Positions 1 to 10,482 of a stretch of DNA of 64,000 nucleotides are shown piece by piece. The translations under genes and the position numbers were made by a program. A model generated the notes under the pieces. It did no database searches. It was not told the origin of the DNA and saw nothing but the letters and a program-made list of their open reading frames with translations. This DNA is from Kluyvera georgiana ATCC 51603 (lineage in GTDB: Bacteria; Pseudomonadota; Gammaproteobacteria; Enterobacterales; Enterobacteriaceae). The stretch lies in assembly GCF_001654985.1 (NCBI RefSeq), contig NZ_LXEU01000049.1, forward strand, positions 124,001-188,000, given 5' to 3'. Every line of letters starts with the position of its first letter. Within the stretch, counting starts at the first letter, position 1.

Positions 1-2204
1 ACAAGATCTGGGATTTCGACGGGGGCATTCACCCGCCAGAGATGAAAACGCAATCTAACGGCACACCACTGCGCCAGATACCGCTTGCCCAGCGTTTTGT
101 GATCCCTCTGAAGCAGCATATCGGCGCCGAAGGCGAACTGTGCGTTCAGCCTGGCGATCGCGTCCTGCGCGGCCAGCCGCTGACCCGCGGTTGGGGTCGG
201 ATGCTGCCCGTTCATGCGCCAACCTCAGGTACGGTTGTCGCCATTGAACCACATGCGACGGCGCATCCTTCTGCGCTGCCGGAAATGAGCGTCATCATTG
301 ATGCCGACGGTGAAGACCGGTGGATAACCCGCGACGGCTGGCATGATTACAAAAATCACAGCCGCGAAGCGTTGATTGAACGTATTCACCAGTTTGGCGT
401 GGCTGGTTTAGGCGGCGCGGGCTTCCCGACCGGTACTAAACTGCGTGGTGGTGGCGATAAGATTGAGACGTTAATCATCAACGCCGCCGAATGCGAGCCG
501 TACATTACGGCTGACGATCGCCTGATGCAGGACTGCGCTGCGCAGATCGTCGAAGGTATCCAGATTCTGGCGCACATTTTGCAGCCGCAGCAGGTGCTGA
601 TTGGCATCGAAGATAACAAGCCGCAGGCTATCTCAATGATGCGCGCAGTGCTTGCAGGCTGCCACGGCATAAGTTTGCGCGTCATTCCAACCAAATACCC
701 CTCCGGCGGCGCGAAACAGCTGACGCAGATTTTGACCGGTAAGCAGGTGCCGCACGGTGGACGTTCTTCCGATATTGGCATCCTGATGCAAAACGTCGGG
801 ACGGCCTACGCGGTGAAGCGTGCAGTGATCGACGGCGAGCCGCTGACCGAACGCGTGGTAACGCTGACCGGCGAATCGGTTTCGCTGCCGGGCAACGTCT
901 GGGCGCGTCTCGGTACGCCGGTCAAACACCTGCTGAGCCACGCGGGATTCTGCCCGACCAGCGATCAGATGGTGATTATGGGCGGCCCGCTGATGGGCTT
1001 TACTCTGCCCTGGCTCGACGTTCCGGTGGTGAAAATCACCAACTGTCTGCTGGCCCCGTCGGCTGCGGAAATGGGCGAACCCGAAGAGGAAAAAGGTTGT
1101 ATCCGCTGTAGTGCCTGTGCTGACGCCTGCCCGGCGGACCTCCTGCCGCAGCAGCTTTACTGGTTCAGCAAAGGTCAGCAGCACGATAAGGCCACCGCCC
1201 ATAATCTGTCAGACTGCATCGAGTGCGGCGCCTGCGCATGGGTGTGTCCGAGCAGTATTCCGCTGGTGCAGTATTTCCGTCAGGAAAAGGCGGAAATCAA
1301 CGCCATCCGCCAGGAAGAACAGCGCGCCGCCGAAGCGAAAGCCCGTTTCGAAGCGCGCCAACAGCGACTTGAACGTGAGAAAGTCGCCCACGAAGAACGC
1401 CATAAAAAAGCGGCCGTGCAGCCGACCGTCAGGGACCAGGACGCTATTCATGCCGCCCTGGCGCGAGTGCGTGAAAAACAGCAGCAGGCAACGCAGCCGA
1501 TTGTCATTCAATCCGGCTCACTGCCGGATAACAGCGCTGTTACTGCCGGGCGCGAAGCGCGTAAAGCGCAGGCTCGCGCAGCGCAGGCGGAGAAACGTCA
1601 AAGCGCTAATGATGTCATCGATCCACGCAAAGCCGCCGTCGAGGCGGCGATTGCACGAGCAAAAGCCCGTAAAGCTGAAACGCAGCCAGAAGTCGATGTG
1701 ACAGAGGCCAGCAGCGACCCGCGTAAAGCGGCGGTTGAAGCAGCCATCGCCCGTGCCAAAGCACGAAAAGCGGCGCAGTCAGCGGACACCGTACCGGTTG
1801 TCAGCGAGAGCGACACCGTTGACCCGCGTAAAGCCGCGGTTGAAGCTGCCATCGCGCGCGCCAAAGCGCGCAAAGCGGCACAATCAGCGGACACCGTGCC
1901 GGTTGTCAGCGAGAGCGACACCGTTGACCCGCGTAAAGCCGCGGTTGAAGCTGCCATCACGCGCGCCAAAGCACGAAAAGCAAAGCAGTCAGTGGACACG
2001 GTACCGGTTGTCAGCGAGAGCGACACCGTTGACCCGCGTAAAGCCGCGGTTGAGGCCGCTGTCGCCCGTGCCAAAGCGCGTAAAGCGGCGCACAGCGCTG
2101 TTAGCGAACCCGCCGCCAACGACGATCCCCGCAAAGCCGCCGTTGCTGCTGCTATTGCCCGTGTTCAAGCCAGGAAAGCCGCTCAGGCCGTTAACGAGGA
2201 TTAA
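1..2204 (+). CDS. rsxC: RsxC, electron-transport complex subunit (5'-truncated by window edge)
   Basis: Peripheral iron-sulfur and flavin subunit of the Rsx (Rnf-type) membrane complex, which in E. coli keeps SoxR reduced. The reading frame is open from base 3 ([16 protein letters not shown]) before the internal ATG at 42. The true start therefore lies upstream, about 11 codons if the E. coli N-terminus applies. The [10 protein letters not shown] glycine-rich nucleotide/FMN-binding motif is visible. Two ferredoxin-type 4Fe-4S motifs follow: [12 protein letters not shown] (nt 1098-1133) and [12 protein letters not shown] (nt 1215-1250). The C-terminal third is a charged Ala/Lys/Arg-rich tail containing six tandem repeats. 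rsxD starts immediately after the stop codon, so this is the head of the visible rsxCDGE-nth operon. Confidence 0.97.
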   Translation, partial: KIWDFDGGIHPPEMKTQSNGTPLRQIPLAQRFVIPLKQHIGAEGELCVQPGDRVLRGQPLTRGWGRMLPVHAPTSGTVVAIEPHATAHPSALPEMSVIIDADGEDRWITRDGWHDYKNHSREALIERIHQFGVAGLGGAGFPTGTKLRGGGDKIETLIINAAECEPYITADDRLMQDCAAQIVEGIQILAHILQPQQVLIGIEDNKPQAISMMRAVLAGCHGISLRVIPTKYPSGGAKQLTQILTGKQVPHGGRSSDIGILMQNVGTAYAVKRAVIDGEPLTERVVTLTGESVSLPGNVWARLGTPVKHLLSHAGFCPTSDQMVIMGGPLMGFTLPWLDVPVVKITNCLLAPSAAEMGEPEEEKGCIRCSACADACPADLLPQQLYWFSKGQQHDKATAHNLSDCIECGACAWVCPSSIPLVQYFRQEKAEINAIRQEEQRAAEAKARFEARQQRLEREKVAHEERHKKAAVQPTVRDQDAIHAALARVREKQQQATQPIVIQSGSLPDNSAVTAGREARKAQARAAQAEKRQSANDVIDPRKAAVEAAIARAKARKAETQPEVDVTEASSDPRKAAVEAAIARAKARKAAQSADTVPVVSESDTVDPRKAAVEAAIARAKARKAAQSADTVPVVSESDTVDPRKAAVEAAITRAKARKAKQSVDTVPVVSESDTVDPRKAAVEAAVARAKARKAAHSAVSEPAANDDPRKAAVAAAIARVQARKAAQAVNED
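1620..2183 (+). repeat. Tandem in-frame repeat in the rsxC tail (6 units)
   Basis: Six copies of a unit beginning [19 protein letters not shown], with Asp codons at 1620, 1716, 1821, 1926, 2031 and 2124. The periods are 96, 105, 105, 105 and 93 bases. Units 2 to 4 are almost identical in DNA, including the linker [16 protein letters not shown], which suggests recent duplication or gene conversion. Unit 6 is the most divergent (IARVQARKA). A comparable repeat array with a different linker is present in E. coli RsxC. Confidence 0.95.
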
Positions 2205-3257
2205 ATGGTTTTCAAGATCGCAAGTTCCCCTTACACCCACAACCATCGCCAGACATCGCGCATTATGATGCTGGTGATCGTCGCCGCCCTGCCCGGTATT
2301 CTGGTGCAGAGCTGGTTTTTCGGCTGGGGAACCTTTATTCAGCTCATCCTGGCGATTGTGACCGCCTGGCTTGCCGAAGCGCTGGTCCTGCGCCTGCGCA
2401 AACAAAATATTCCCCGAACGCTTGCGGATAACTCGGCGCTGCTGACCGGCTTACTGCTGGCCATCAGTATTCCCCCTTTCGCACCTTGGTGGATGGTTGT
2501 CCTGGGCACGGCCTTCGCCGTCATTATTGCTAAACAGCTGTATGGTGGACTGGGACAGAACCCGTTTAACCCCGCGATGATTGGCTACGTGGTTCTGCTG
2601 ATCTCCTTCCCGGTTCAGATGACCTCCTGGCTGCCGCCGCACGGCGTTGCTGCCGCGACGCCGGGTTTTATGGACGCGGTGCAGATGATCTTTACCGGTC
2701 ACACCGTCTCGGGTCAGGATATGAATGCCCTGAAGTTGGGTATTGATGGCATCAGCCAGGCAACACCATTGGATACCTTCAAAACCTCTCGTCATGCCGG
2801 CCAGTCGGTAGAAGAGATTCTGAACGCAGCCATTTATCACGGCGCGCTGGCTGGCGTGGGCTGGCAGTGGGTGAACCTCGCCTACCTTGCTGGCGGCCTG
2901 TTCCTGCTATGGCAGAAAGCGATTCGCTGGCATATCCCGGTGAGTTTTCTGCTGAGTCTGGCGGTCTGCGCAACGCTCGGCTGGCTGCTTCATCCGGACG
3001 ACCTTGCTTCACCACAGATACATCTGCTGTCGGGTGCGACCATGCTAGGCGCCTTTTTCATTCTGACCGACCCGGTGACCGCTTCGACGACCAATCGTGG
3101 ACGTCTGATCTTTGGTGCGCTGGCGGGCCTGCTGGTGTGGCTGATTCGCAGCTTCGGCGGCTATCCGGACGGCGTCGCCTTTGCCGTGCTGCTGGCTAAC
3201 ATTACGGTACCGCTGATCGACTACTACACGCGCCCGCGCGTTTACGGACACCGCTGA
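2205..3257 (+). CDS. rsxD: RsxD, membrane subunit of the Rsx electron-transport complex
   Basis: Integral membrane subunit (350 residues, near the family length) of the NqrB/RnfD family. Several hydrophobic segments are evident, including [20 protein letters not shown] and later helices. The motif [10 protein letters not shown] contains the threonine to which FMN is covalently attached in characterised RnfD proteins. The late motif [13 protein letters not shown] is also typical. The ATG follows the rsxC stop directly and the gene ends 8 bases before rsxG, so translation is probably coupled. It acts in the inner membrane with RsxA, B, C, G and E. The rsxA and rsxB genes would lie left of the window. 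Confidence 0.97.
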   Translation: MVFKIASSPYTHNHRQTSRIMMLVIVAALPGILVQSWFFGWGTFIQLILAIVTAWLAEALVLRLRKQNIPRTLADNSALLTGLLLAISIPPFAPWWMVVLGTAFAVIIAKQLYGGLGQNPFNPAMIGYVVLLISFPVQMTSWLPPHGVAAATPGFMDAVQMIFTGHTVSGQDMNALKLGIDGISQATPLDTFKTSRHAGQSVEEILNAAIYHGALAGVGWQWVNLAYLAGGLFLLWQKAIRWHIPVSFLLSLAVCATLGWLLHPDDLASPQIHLLSGATMLGAFFILTDPVTASTTNRGRLIFGALAGLLVWLIRSFGGYPDGVAFAVLLANITVPLIDYYTRPRVYGHR

Positions 3258-3265
3258 GGATAACG

Positions 3266-3886
3266 ATGTTAAAAACCATGCGTAAACACGGTGTCACGCT
3301 GGCGCTATTCGCTGCAGGTTCTACCGGGCTCACCGCAGCGATCAACCAGTTAACCAAGCACACCATTGATGAGCAGGCAGAGAAGCAGCAAAATGCGCTG
3401 TTCCAGCAGGTCATTCCCGCTGACAGCTATAATAATTCGCTGCTAAAGAGCTGCTTTGTCGTCGATGCCCCAGAACTGGGGAAAGGCACACACAAAATCT
3501 ATATTGCCCGCAAGGACGATAAACCGGTGGCCGCAGTCATTGAAGCCACCGCTCCAGACGGTTATTCCGGGGCGATTCAACTGCTGGTCGGCGCCGACTT
3601 CAGCGGCACCGTGCTGGGCACGCGCGTCACCGAGCATCATGAAACCCCGGGGCTGGGGGACAAAATTGAACTCCGCCTCTTCGACTGGATTACCTTCTTC
3701 AGCGGGAAGAAAATCGCTGGCCCGGACGACAGCCAATGGGCGGTAAAAAAAGACGGTGGGCAATTTGATCAGTTTACCGGTGCGACGATTACCCCCCGCG
3801 CGGTGGTCAATGCGGTGAAACGCGCCGGATTGTATGCTCAAACGCTGCCGAATCAACTGTCGCAACTGCAAGCCTGTGGAGAGTAA
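3266..3886 (+). CDS. rsxG: RsxG, FMN-binding subunit of the Rsx complex
   Basis: A 206-residue protein with one N-terminal membrane anchor ([17 protein letters not shown]) and a periplasmic FMN-binding domain of the RnfG/NqrC type. The C-terminal motif [12 protein letters not shown] carries the S/TGAT threonine that holds covalent FMN in this family. The motif [11 protein letters not shown] is also characteristic. The gene lies 8 bases after rsxD and 3 bases before rsxE in a tight operon. The start is ATG at 3266, preceded by GAGGATAACG as ribosome-binding site. Confidence 0.97.
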   Translation: MLKTMRKHGVTLALFAAGSTGLTAAINQLTKHTIDEQAEKQQNALFQQVIPADSYNNSLLKSCFVVDAPELGKGTHKIYIARKDDKPVAAVIEATAPDGYSGAIQLLVGADFSGTVLGTRVTEHHETPGLGDKIELRLFDWITFFSGKKIAGPDDSQWAVKKDGGQFDQFTGATITPRAVVNAVKRAGLYAQTLPNQLSQLQACGE

Positions 3887-3889
3887 ATC

Positions 3890-4585
3890 ATGAGCGAGGT
3901 TAAAGAGGTTATTGTCCAGGGGCTCTGGAAAAACAACTCCGCGCTGGTTCAGCTGCTGGGCATGTGCCCACTCCTGGCGGTCACCTCTACCGCCACCAAC
4001 GCTTTGGGACTGGGCCTGGCAACCACGCTGGTGCTGACACTGACCAACCTGGCCATCTCCAGCCTGCGCCGCTGGACGCCAGCAGAAATTCGTATCCCTA
4101 TCTACGTGATGATTATCGCGTCGGTGGTGAGCGCCGTACAGATGCTGATCAACGCCTACGCCTTCGGCCTGTATCAGTCTCTCGGTATCTTCATCCCATT
4201 GATCGTCACTAACTGTATCGTGGTTGGGCGTGCGGAAGCCTTTGCCGCCAAAAAAGGCCCGGCGCTGTCGGCGCTGGACGGTTTTGCTATTGGTATGGGG
4301 GCCACCTGCACGATGTTCGTGCTGGGTTCAATCCGCGAACTGCTGGGCAATGGCACCCTCTTTGACGGCGCTGACGGCCTGCTTGGTAGTTGGGCTAAGG
4401 TATTGCGTATTGAAGTGTTCCACACCGATACCCCCTTCCTGCTGGCGATGCTGCCGCCTGGCGCCTTTATCGGCCTTGGCATGCTGCTGGCTATCAAATA
4501 CCTGATTGACGAACGGACAAAACAACGCCGCGCGCAGGCCGTTGGCGCAGCAAACGCAGACGTTGATACCGCAGAGAAAGCCTGA
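3890..4585 (+). CDS. rsxE: RsxE, membrane subunit of the Rsx complex
   Basis: A 231-residue integral membrane protein of the RnfE/NqrD family. It begins with the family signature [20 protein letters not shown] and contains about six hydrophobic segments. [19 protein letters not shown] is the conserved second-half motif of this family, and [12 protein letters not shown] is also present. With RsxA it probably forms the channel-like core of the complex. Its stop overlaps the start of nth by one base (TGATG), so the DNA-repair gene is translationally coupled to the Rsx operon, as in E. coli. Confidence 0.97.
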   Translation: MSEVKEVIVQGLWKNNSALVQLLGMCPLLAVTSTATNALGLGLATTLVLTLTNLAISSLRRWTPAEIRIPIYVMIIASVVSAVQMLINAYAFGLYQSLGIFIPLIVTNCIVVGRAEAFAAKKGPALSALDGFAIGMGATCTMFVLGSIRELLGNGTLFDGADGLLGSWAKVLRIEVFHTDTPFLLAMLPPGAFIGLGMLLAIKYLIDERTKQRRAQAVGAANADVDTAEKA

Positions 4586-5220
4586 TGAATAAAGCAAAAC
4601 GGCTGGAAATTTTGAGTCGCCTACGGGACAACAACCCGCATCCGACCACAGAACTGAATTTCACCTCACCTTTTGAACTGCTGATTGCAGTGCTGCTTTC
4701 AGCGCAGGCCACCGACGTCAGCGTTAACAAAGCGACAGCTAAGCTATACCCCGTCGCCAACACGCCGCAGGCGATGCTGGATCTCGGCGTAGACGGTGTG
4801 AAGGAGTACATCAAAACCATCGGTCTGTTTAACAGCAAGGCAGAAAACGTGATTAAAACCTGCCGAATGTTGCTTGAACTGCACGGCGGAGAGGTTCCGG
4901 AAGACCGGGCGGCGCTGGAAGCGCTGCCCGGGGTAGGACGTAAAACGGCCAACGTGGTGCTCAACACCGCCTTCGGCTGGCCGACCATCGCCGTCGACAC
5001 GCATATTTTCCGCGTCTGCAACCGCACTAACTTCGCGCCGGGTAAAAACGTTGAGCAAGTTGAAGATAAGCTACTGAAGGTGGTTCCCGCCGAGTTCAAG
5101 GTTGACTGCCATCACTGGCTGATATTGCATGGTCGCTACACCTGCATCGCCCGCAAGCCGCGCTGTGGTTCCTGTCTCATCGAAGATCTCTGTGAATATA
5201 AAGAGAAAACCGAGCTTTAA
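4585..5220 (+). CDS. nth: Endonuclease III (base-excision repair glycosylase/AP lyase)
   Basis: Removes oxidised pyrimidines from DNA and nicks the abasic site. At 211 residues it has the E. coli length. The helix-hairpin-helix motif LPGVGRKTANVV holds the catalytic lysine and VDTHIFRV holds the conserved catalytic aspartate. The C-terminal 4Fe-4S cluster ligands appear as CIARKPRCGSCLIEDLC (C-x6-C-x2-C-x5-C). It is the last gene of the rsx operon, and its ATG overlaps the rsxE stop. Pairing a [4Fe-4S] repair enzyme with a SoxR-reducing complex in one transcript fits an oxidative-stress role, though that link is inference. Confidence 0.98.
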   Translation: MNKAKRLEILSRLRDNNPHPTTELNFTSPFELLIAVLLSAQATDVSVNKATAKLYPVANTPQAMLDLGVDGVKEYIKTIGLFNSKAENVIKTCRMLLELHGGEVPEDRAALEALPGVGRKTANVVLNTAFGWPTIAVDTHIFRVCNRTNFAPGKNVEQVEDKLLKVVPAEFKVDCHHWLILHGRYTCIARKPRCGSCLIEDLCEYKEKTEL

Positions 5221-5814
5221 TTCATGTCTGGCTGCGTGGCAAGTCAACGCCACGCCTGCCTCTCCTCACTCAAGCAGCGTTTAATCCCATATAATTATTC
5301 AGTATTTGGCACTTTTAGCGCTTATATAACGCTTTGGCAGGTTAAATACGTCATCGCGAGCGAAAATTTCTATACAAACGCTGACGAAAACATCCGGGCA
5401 ACATAATGTTGCATTTATGTTTCTTTACGTAGAAAACGACGCCATCATCGCAATGCCTCACTTACAGAGCACAAGATGATCATCCAGCAATTTTTCAGAA
5501 TCTAGCCTATATCACTACTTTTAAGCGCCATCAGCAGAAGATATGGTTACGTTACGCGTTTCGCCCTACTTTATCAGAAGAATAAACCATCAATTTTTAA
5601 ACAGTGAAATTTAACGCTAAATAACATTTGCAAAGACGGTTGATTGTACCAGACTTTTTATTTGTAACAGAGTATTGCAAAAGCCTTGTCTGAAGGCGCA
5701 GGATAGTGAACATTACTTGCCGTTTCCCTCCAGAATAACTATAAGGCGGGTGCCAAAAAGAGCATCTCCGCCCAGTACACCCCCCATGAAATGGGATGTA
5801 AATAAGAGGTATAT
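5221..5814. other. Non-coding interval between nth and dtpA (594 bp)
   Basis: A long AT-rich intergenic stretch with no credible gene. The short open frames in it lack ribosome-binding sites and recognisable sequence. It holds a perfect 15-bp inverted repeat, GCAACAT-A-ATGTTGC, at 5398-5412, followed by TTTCTTTACGT at 5420-5430. The rest presumably carries the dtpA promoter and leader. In E. coli dtpA is under OmpR/EnvZ control, but I could not place an OmpR site with confidence. Confidence 0.6.
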
Positions 5815-7320
5815 GTGTCTACTGCAAACAAAAAACCAACGGAAAGCGTTAGCTTAAACGCCTTCAAACAACCTAAAGCGTTCTATCTCATCTTCTCTAT
5901 CGAGTTGTGGGAGCGTTTTGGTTTCTACGGCCTTCAGGGCATCATGGCCGTTTACCTGGTGAAACAGCTGGGTATGTCCGAAGCGGACTCCATTACTCTG
6001 TTCTCTTCCTTCAGTGCTCTGGTTTACGGTCTGGTTGCTATCGGCGGCTGGCTGGGCGATAAAGTGCTGGGGACAAAACGCGTTATCATGCTGGGCGCCG
6101 TCGTTCTCGCCATCGGCTATGCTTTAGTCGCATGGTCAGGCCACGACGCCGGTATCGTTTATATGGGCATGGCGGCGATTGCCGTGGGTAACGGCCTGTT
6201 CAAAGCCAACCCATCCTCCCTGCTCTCTACCTGCTATGCCAAAGACGACCCGCGTCTGGACGGTGCATTTACGATGTACTACATGTCCGTCAACATCGGT
6301 TCGTTCTTCTCTATGCTGGCAACGCCATGGCTGGCAGCTAAGTACGGCTGGAGCACCGCGTTCGCGCTGAGCGTCGTCGGTATGCTGATCACCGTTGTGA
6401 ACTTCGCCTTCTGCCAGCGTTGGGTTAAACAGTACGGTTCCAAACCTGACTTCGAGCCGACTAACTACCGCAATCTGCTGCTGACCATCGTTGGTGTCGT
6501 TATCCTGATCGCTATCGCGACCTGGCTGCTGCACAACCAGGGCATCGCACGTATGGTTCTGGGCGTTATCGCACTGGGCATCATCATTATCTTCGGTAAA
6601 GAAACCTTCTCCATGACCGGTGCGCCGCGTCGTAAGATGATTGTGGCCTTTATCCTGATGCTCGAAGCGATCATCTTCTTCGTGCTGTACAGCCAGATGC
6701 CGACCTCACTGAACTTCTTCGCGATTCGTAACGTTGAACACTCTATTCTGGGTATCGCGTTCGAACCGGAACAGTATCAGGCGCTGAACCCGTTCTGGAT
6801 CATCATTGGTAGCCCGATTCTGGCCGCTATCTACAACAAAATGGGCGACACCCTGCCGATGCCGACCAAATTCGCGATTGGTATGGTGCTGTGCTCCGGT
6901 GCGTTCCTGATTCTGCCGCTGGGCGCGAAATTCGCCACCGACGCAGGTATCGTTTCCGTTAACTGGCTGATCATCAGCTACGGCCTGCAGAGCATCGGCG
7001 AACTGATGATCTCTGGTCTGGGTCTGGCAATGGTTGCACAGCTGGTTCCGCAGCGTCTGATGGGCTTCATCATGGGTAGCTGGTTCCTGACTACCGCAGG
7101 CGCAAACATCATCGGCGGCTATGTCGCTGGCATGATGGCGGTGCCGGAAAACGTAACCGACCCGGTGATGTCTCTGGAAGTGTATGGCCGCGTGTTCCTG
7201 CAGATTGGCGTTGTCACTGCCGTTATCGCCGTGCTGATGCTGCTGACGGCACCGAAACTGAACCGTATGACTCAGGACGACTCAAAGCCTGCTGCTGACG
7301 GTAAAGTCGCTTCCGCATAA
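5815..7320 (+). CDS. dtpA: Di-/tripeptide:proton symporter DtpA
   Basis: Proton-coupled importer of di- and tripeptides of the POT/PTR family in the inner membrane (501 residues). It carries the PTR signatures [14 protein letters not shown], with the E-x-x-E-R-F/Y motif in helix 1, and [15 protein letters not shown]. About 14 hydrophobic segments are visible. The start is GTG at 5815, as in E. coli, giving the mature N-terminus [12 protein letters not shown]. It is preceded by AAGAGGT. An out-of-frame ATG at 5813 is not the start. The gene is monocistronic, between a long leader and a strong terminator. Confidence 0.97.
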   Translation: MSTANKKPTESVSLNAFKQPKAFYLIFSIELWERFGFYGLQGIMAVYLVKQLGMSEADSITLFSSFSALVYGLVAIGGWLGDKVLGTKRVIMLGAVVLAIGYALVAWSGHDAGIVYMGMAAIAVGNGLFKANPSSLLSTCYAKDDPRLDGAFTMYYMSVNIGSFFSMLATPWLAAKYGWSTAFALSVVGMLITVVNFAFCQRWVKQYGSKPDFEPTNYRNLLLTIVGVVILIAIATWLLHNQGIARMVLGVIALGIIIIFGKETFSMTGAPRRKMIVAFILMLEAIIFFVLYSQMPTSLNFFAIRNVEHSILGIAFEPEQYQALNPFWIIIGSPILAAIYNKMGDTLPMPTKFAIGMVLCSGAFLILPLGAKFATDAGIVSVNWLIISYGLQSIGELMISGLGLAMVAQLVPQRLMGFIMGSWFLTTAGANIIGGYVAGMMAVPENVTDPVMSLEVYGRVFLQIGVVTAVIAVLMLLTAPKLNRMTQDDSKPAADGKVASA

Positions 7321-7346
7321 TGTCATCGGGAAACGAATAATTTTGG

Positions 7347-7377
7347 GCCGCTGACGTATGTTAGCGGCTTTTTTTTT
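7347..7377 (+). terminator. Rho-independent terminator of dtpA
   Basis: The stem GCCGCTGAC (7347-7355) pairs with GTTAGCGGC (7360-7368), with one G-T pair, and is followed by a run of nine T. It sits 26 bases after the dtpA stop. Confidence 0.93.
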
Positions 7378-7467
7378 ATCTGCGCAGGCACTAACATACT
7401 TTCATATCCATTGGCCGCCCTTCTGCCAACGGACAACAAAAATAATCATAGTCTGAAGGAGTTACCC

Positions 7468-8073
7468 ATGAAATTGTTCTACAAACCCGGCGCCTGTTCC
7501 CTCGCATCGCACATCACGCTGCGGGAAAGCGGAAAGGATTTCACGCTGATCGGCGTCGATCTGATGCACAAACGTATGGAAAACGGTGACGATTTCCTGA
7601 AGGTCAACCCGAAAGGCCAGGTTCCCGCCCTGCTGTTGGACGACAATACCCTGCTGACTGAAGGCGTGGCGATCATGCAGTATCTCGCCGATAGCGTCGC
7701 GGACCGTCAACTGCTGGCGCCGGTCGGCAGCATTAACCGCTACAAGACGCTGGAGTGGCTGAACTTCATCGCCACCGAGCTACACAAAGGCTTTACCCCT
7801 CTGTTCCGCCCGGATACGCCGGAAGACTACAAACCGACGGTTCGTGCGCTGTTGGACAAAAAGCTGGCCTATATTGATGAGTCGCTGGCTGGCGCACAGT
7901 GGATTAGCGGTTCTCGCTTTACCATTGCCGATGCTTACCTGTTTACCGTACTGCGCTGGGCGTTCGCCGTGAAGATGGATATGGCGGGGTATCAGAATAT
8001 TGCGGACTATATGGCTCGCGTTGCGGCGCGTCCGGCAGTTGCCGCGGCGCTGGCGGCGGAAGGGTTGAAATAA
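7468..8073 (+). CDS. gstA: Glutathione S-transferase, beta class
   Basis: A 201-residue cytosolic glutathione transferase. It begins [16 protein letters not shown]; Cys10 is the catalytic cysteine of beta-class bacterial enzymes. The thioredoxin-fold cis-proline region ([11 protein letters not shown]) and the glutathione-contacting [11 protein letters not shown] segment follow. The C-terminal helical domain ends with [10 protein letters not shown], the conserved N-capping box region. ATG at 7468 is preferred over an upstream in-frame ATG at 7411. It has AAGGAG eight bases upstream, and the family N-terminus starts there. The gene stands alone between the dtpA terminator and convergent pdxY. 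Confidence 0.96.
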   Translation: MKLFYKPGACSLASHITLRESGKDFTLIGVDLMHKRMENGDDFLKVNPKGQVPALLLDDNTLLTEGVAIMQYLADSVADRQLLAPVGSINRYKTLEWLNFIATELHKGFTPLFRPDTPEDYKPTVRALLDKKLAYIDESLAGAQWISGSRFTIADAYLFTVLRWAFAVKMDMAGYQNIADYMARVAARPAVAAALAAEGLK

Positions 8074-8102
8074 TCGTCCCCGGCAGTTAATTTCGCCTCG
8101 TC

Positions 8103-8141
8103 CGGGCTACATTGCGCGTGCAGATATGCGAACGTAGCCCG
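8103..8141. repeat. Hairpin between convergent gstA and pdxY
   Basis: CGGGCTAC (8103-8110) and GTAGCCCG (8134-8141) form an 8-bp inverted repeat around a 23-base loop. There is no T tract on either side. It could be a degenerate REP-type element or a factor-assisted terminator between the convergent genes. Confidence 0.45.
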
Positions 8142-8156
8142 ACAAAATGCGCCAGG

Positions 8157-9017
8157 TTACAGTTGCGTGGCGCTAAAGCAGTGCTCTGGCTTCGCAATCA
8201 GGTCCTGTGCCGCAACGACCTGCAGCTCGTACTCACCCATCGTTTTAGTCGTCAGCATAATCTCATACACCGCCGCCGTCACATGCTCAAGTGCATCGCG
8301 CAGCGTTGCCCCCTGTAAGAGCTTAACCAGCAACAGCCCGCTGGTGACGTCGCCAACGCCAACCGGATGGCGAGAGCCAAAATCAATGAGCGGACGACTG
8401 ATGTGCCATGCGGCATCGGCGGTCACCAGCAGCATCTCAAAACGATCGGAGCTGTAGCCTGCGCGCGCCAGATGTTTAACCAGTACAATCTCCGGCCCCA
8501 GGGCAATCAGCTCGCGAGCCGCGCTGACGGCTTCACTCACGTTTTGGACTTCGTGGCCTGAGAGGATCTCCAGCTCAACCAGGTTCGGCGCGATAATATC
8601 GCTAGCCGGCAGCGCATAGCGTTTGTGGAACTCCGCCACGCCGGGCGCCACGATGCAGCCTTTTTCCGGATGGCCCATTACCGGATCGCAGAAATATTTC
8701 GCCTGCGGGTTCGCCGCTTTGACCTGACGCACAATGCCGAGGATATGCTCGCCCTGCTCCGCAGAGCCAAGATAGCCGCTCAGCACCGCGTCACAGCGCT
8801 TAAGCTGATCGATAGCCGCAATGCCCTGCACAATCTCCGTCAGATGCGCAGGCGGCATCACACAGCCCGTCCATTGACCATATTGGGTGTGATTGGAAAA
8901 CTGCACGGTATTCAGCGGCCAGACGTTGGCACCGAGGCGACGCATAGGAAATTCCGCGGCGCTGTTGCCGGCATGCCCGAAAACAACGTGGGATTGAATG
9001 GCGAGGATGTTGTTCAT
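8157..9017 (-). CDS. pdxY: Pyridoxal kinase PdxY
   Basis: Phosphorylates pyridoxal to pyridoxal 5'-phosphate in the B6 salvage pathway. It has 286 residues and a ribokinase-like fold. The N-terminal [15 protein letters not shown] substrate region is present. [13 protein letters not shown] and the C-terminal anion-hole motif [12 protein letters not shown], with the catalytic aspartate, are visible. It lies 65 bases downstream of tyrS in the same direction, with a hairpin between them. tyrS, pdxY and pdxH are neighbours here as in E. coli, so two B6 enzymes flank a tRNA synthetase. Confidence 0.97.
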   Translation of the reverse strand: MNNILAIQSHVVFGHAGNSAAEFPMRRLGANVWPLNTVQFSNHTQYGQWTGCVMPPAHLTEIVQGIAAIDQLKRCDAVLSGYLGSAEQGEHILGIVRQVKAANPQAKYFCDPVMGHPEKGCIVAPGVAEFHKRYALPASDIIAPNLVELEILSGHEVQNVSEAVSAARELIALGPEIVLVKHLARAGYSSDRFEMLLVTADAAWHISRPLIDFGSRHPVGVGDVTSGLLLVKLLQGATLRDALEHVTAAVYEIMLTTKTMGEYELQVVAAQDLIAKPEHCFSATQL

Positions 9018-9040
9018 TGGTTCTACTCAGACGACATAAA

Positions 9041-9069
9041 AAGAAGGGGGCGTAGTTTCCCACGCCCCC
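9041..9069 (-). terminator. Terminator/attenuator between tyrS and pdxY
   Basis: On the minus strand GGGGGCGT pairs with ACGCCCCC (9062-9069 with 9046-9053), followed by TTCTTTTT. It lies between the tyrS stop and the pdxY start, so it would reduce read-through into pdxY. Confidence 0.75.
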
Positions 9070-9082
9070 CTGTTTCTGAAAA

Positions 9083-10357
9083 TTACTTCCAGCAGATCAA
9101 ACAGTAATTCTTCTTACCGCGACGTAACAAGGTGTAACGCCCGAACAGAATATCGCTGTCTTTGAAGAAATATTCCGGGTCAGCCTGTTTCTCACCGTTG
9201 ATGGTGACCGCATTGGAGGCAATGGTCTTACGCGCCTGCCCACGAGACGGCTGAAGCTCAGAGTCTACCAGCGCCTGCATCAGGTCGGCGCCTTTTTCCA
9301 TCTCAACCATCGGTACGCCGTCCTGCGCCAGCTGCTCGAAGTCAGCTTCGCTCAACGCGCTCAGAGAACCGCTGAACAGGCTCTCGGTGATGCGTTTTGC
9401 CGCCACCAGGCCTTCTTCGCCGTGAACCAGACGGGTGACCTGCTCGGCCAGTACATACTGGGCACGTGGGGCTTTGCCGCTGTTTTTGTCTTCTTCTTCC
9501 AGCGCATTGATCTCTTCAATGTCCATGAAGGTGAAGAACTTCAGGAAGCGGTAAACGTCAGCATCCGCGGTGTTGATCCAGAACTGATAGAATTTGTACG
9601 GGCTGGTTTTCTTCGGATCCAGCCAGACTGCGCCGCCTTCGGTCTTGCCGAACTTGGTGCCATCCGCTTTAGTGATCAGCGGAACGGTGAGGCCAAACAC
9701 CTGATTCTGATGCAGACGACGGGTCAGGTCGATACCGGAGGTGATGTTACCCCACTGGTCGGAACCGCCGATCTGCAGCGCCACGCCGTGCAGTTTATTC
9801 AGGCAGGCAAAGTCATAGCCCTGCAGCAGGTTGTAGGAGAACTCGGTAAAGGAAATACCCTGGTCGTCACGATTCAAACGCTGCTTCACGGCTTCTTTGT
9901 TAATCATCTGATTAACGGAGAAGTGCTTGCCGATGTCGCGCAGGAAGGTCAGTACGTTCATGCCGCCAAACCAATCATAGTTGTTCGCGGCAATTGCGGA
10001 GTTGTCGCCGCAGTCGAAATCGAGGAACGGTGCAACCTGTTTGCGAATTTTATCTACCCACTCCTGCACGGTGTCTTCGGTGTTCAGCTTACGCTCGGCG
10101 GCTTTAAAGCTCGGGTCGCCAATCAGACCGGTGGCGCCGCCCACCAGCGCAACAGGCTTATGGCCCGCCTGCTGGAAGCGTTTGAGGCATAACAATGGAA
10201 CAAGATGCCCCAAATGCAAGCTGTCAGCGGTAGGATCGAAGCCACAATAGAGCGCGATCGGGCCTTGCGCCAGTCGCTCTGCTAACGCTACCTCGTCCGT
10301 TACCTGGGCAACTAGCCCCCGCTCTTGCAGTTGTTTAATCAAGTTACTGCTTGCCAT
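9083..10357 (-). CDS. tyrS: Tyrosyl-tRNA synthetase
   Basis: Charges tRNA-Tyr with tyrosine. It is a class Ic synthetase of 424 residues, matching E. coli. The Rossmann domain has the HIGH-type motif as HLGH ([11 protein letters not shown]). The KMSKS-type loop reads [16 protein letters not shown] is the tyrosine and adenylate site. The C-terminal S4-like RNA-binding domain ends in [11 protein letters not shown]. The start [10 protein letters not shown] at 10357 is chosen over an upstream in-frame ATG because it has GGAGAATTTG upstream and matches the family N-terminus. Confidence 0.98.
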   Translation of the reverse strand: MASSNLIKQLQERGLVAQVTDEVALAERLAQGPIALYCGFDPTADSLHLGHLVPLLCLKRFQQAGHKPVALVGGATGLIGDPSFKAAERKLNTEDTVQEWVDKIRKQVAPFLDFDCGDNSAIAANNYDWFGGMNVLTFLRDIGKHFSVNQMINKEAVKQRLNRDDQGISFTEFSYNLLQGYDFACLNKLHGVALQIGGSDQWGNITSGIDLTRRLHQNQVFGLTVPLITKADGTKFGKTEGGAVWLDPKKTSPYKFYQFWINTADADVYRFLKFFTFMDIEEINALEEEDKNSGKAPRAQYVLAEQVTRLVHGEEGLVAAKRITESLFSGSLSALSEADFEQLAQDGVPMVEMEKGADLMQALVDSELQPSRGQARKTIASNAVTINGEKQADPEYFFKDSDILFGRYTLLRRGKKNYCLICWK

Positions 10358-10482
10358 CAAATTCTCCATGTATATACGACTGCACCTATGCCGGTACACG
10401 ACTTTTCGCCAGACGCGAAAGCTCTATAGAATAAAGCGCTGACGCCCTCAGCGCTAGCGCTTAAAACAACAAATTTGGGGGT

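Noticed and set aside
633..1202. 189-codon minus-strand frame in rsxC
   Set aside because: Shadow of the conserved rsxC core, no family resemblance.
1598..2134. Long minus-strand open frame of 178 codons opposite the rsxC repeats
   Set aside because: It only mirrors the GC-rich Ala/Lys repeats of rsxC (monotonous Ala/Arg/Thr/Ser), with no ribosome-binding site.
5224..5406. 60-codon frame after nth
   Set aside because: Overlaps an AT-rich leader, lacks a ribosome-binding site and recognisable sequence.
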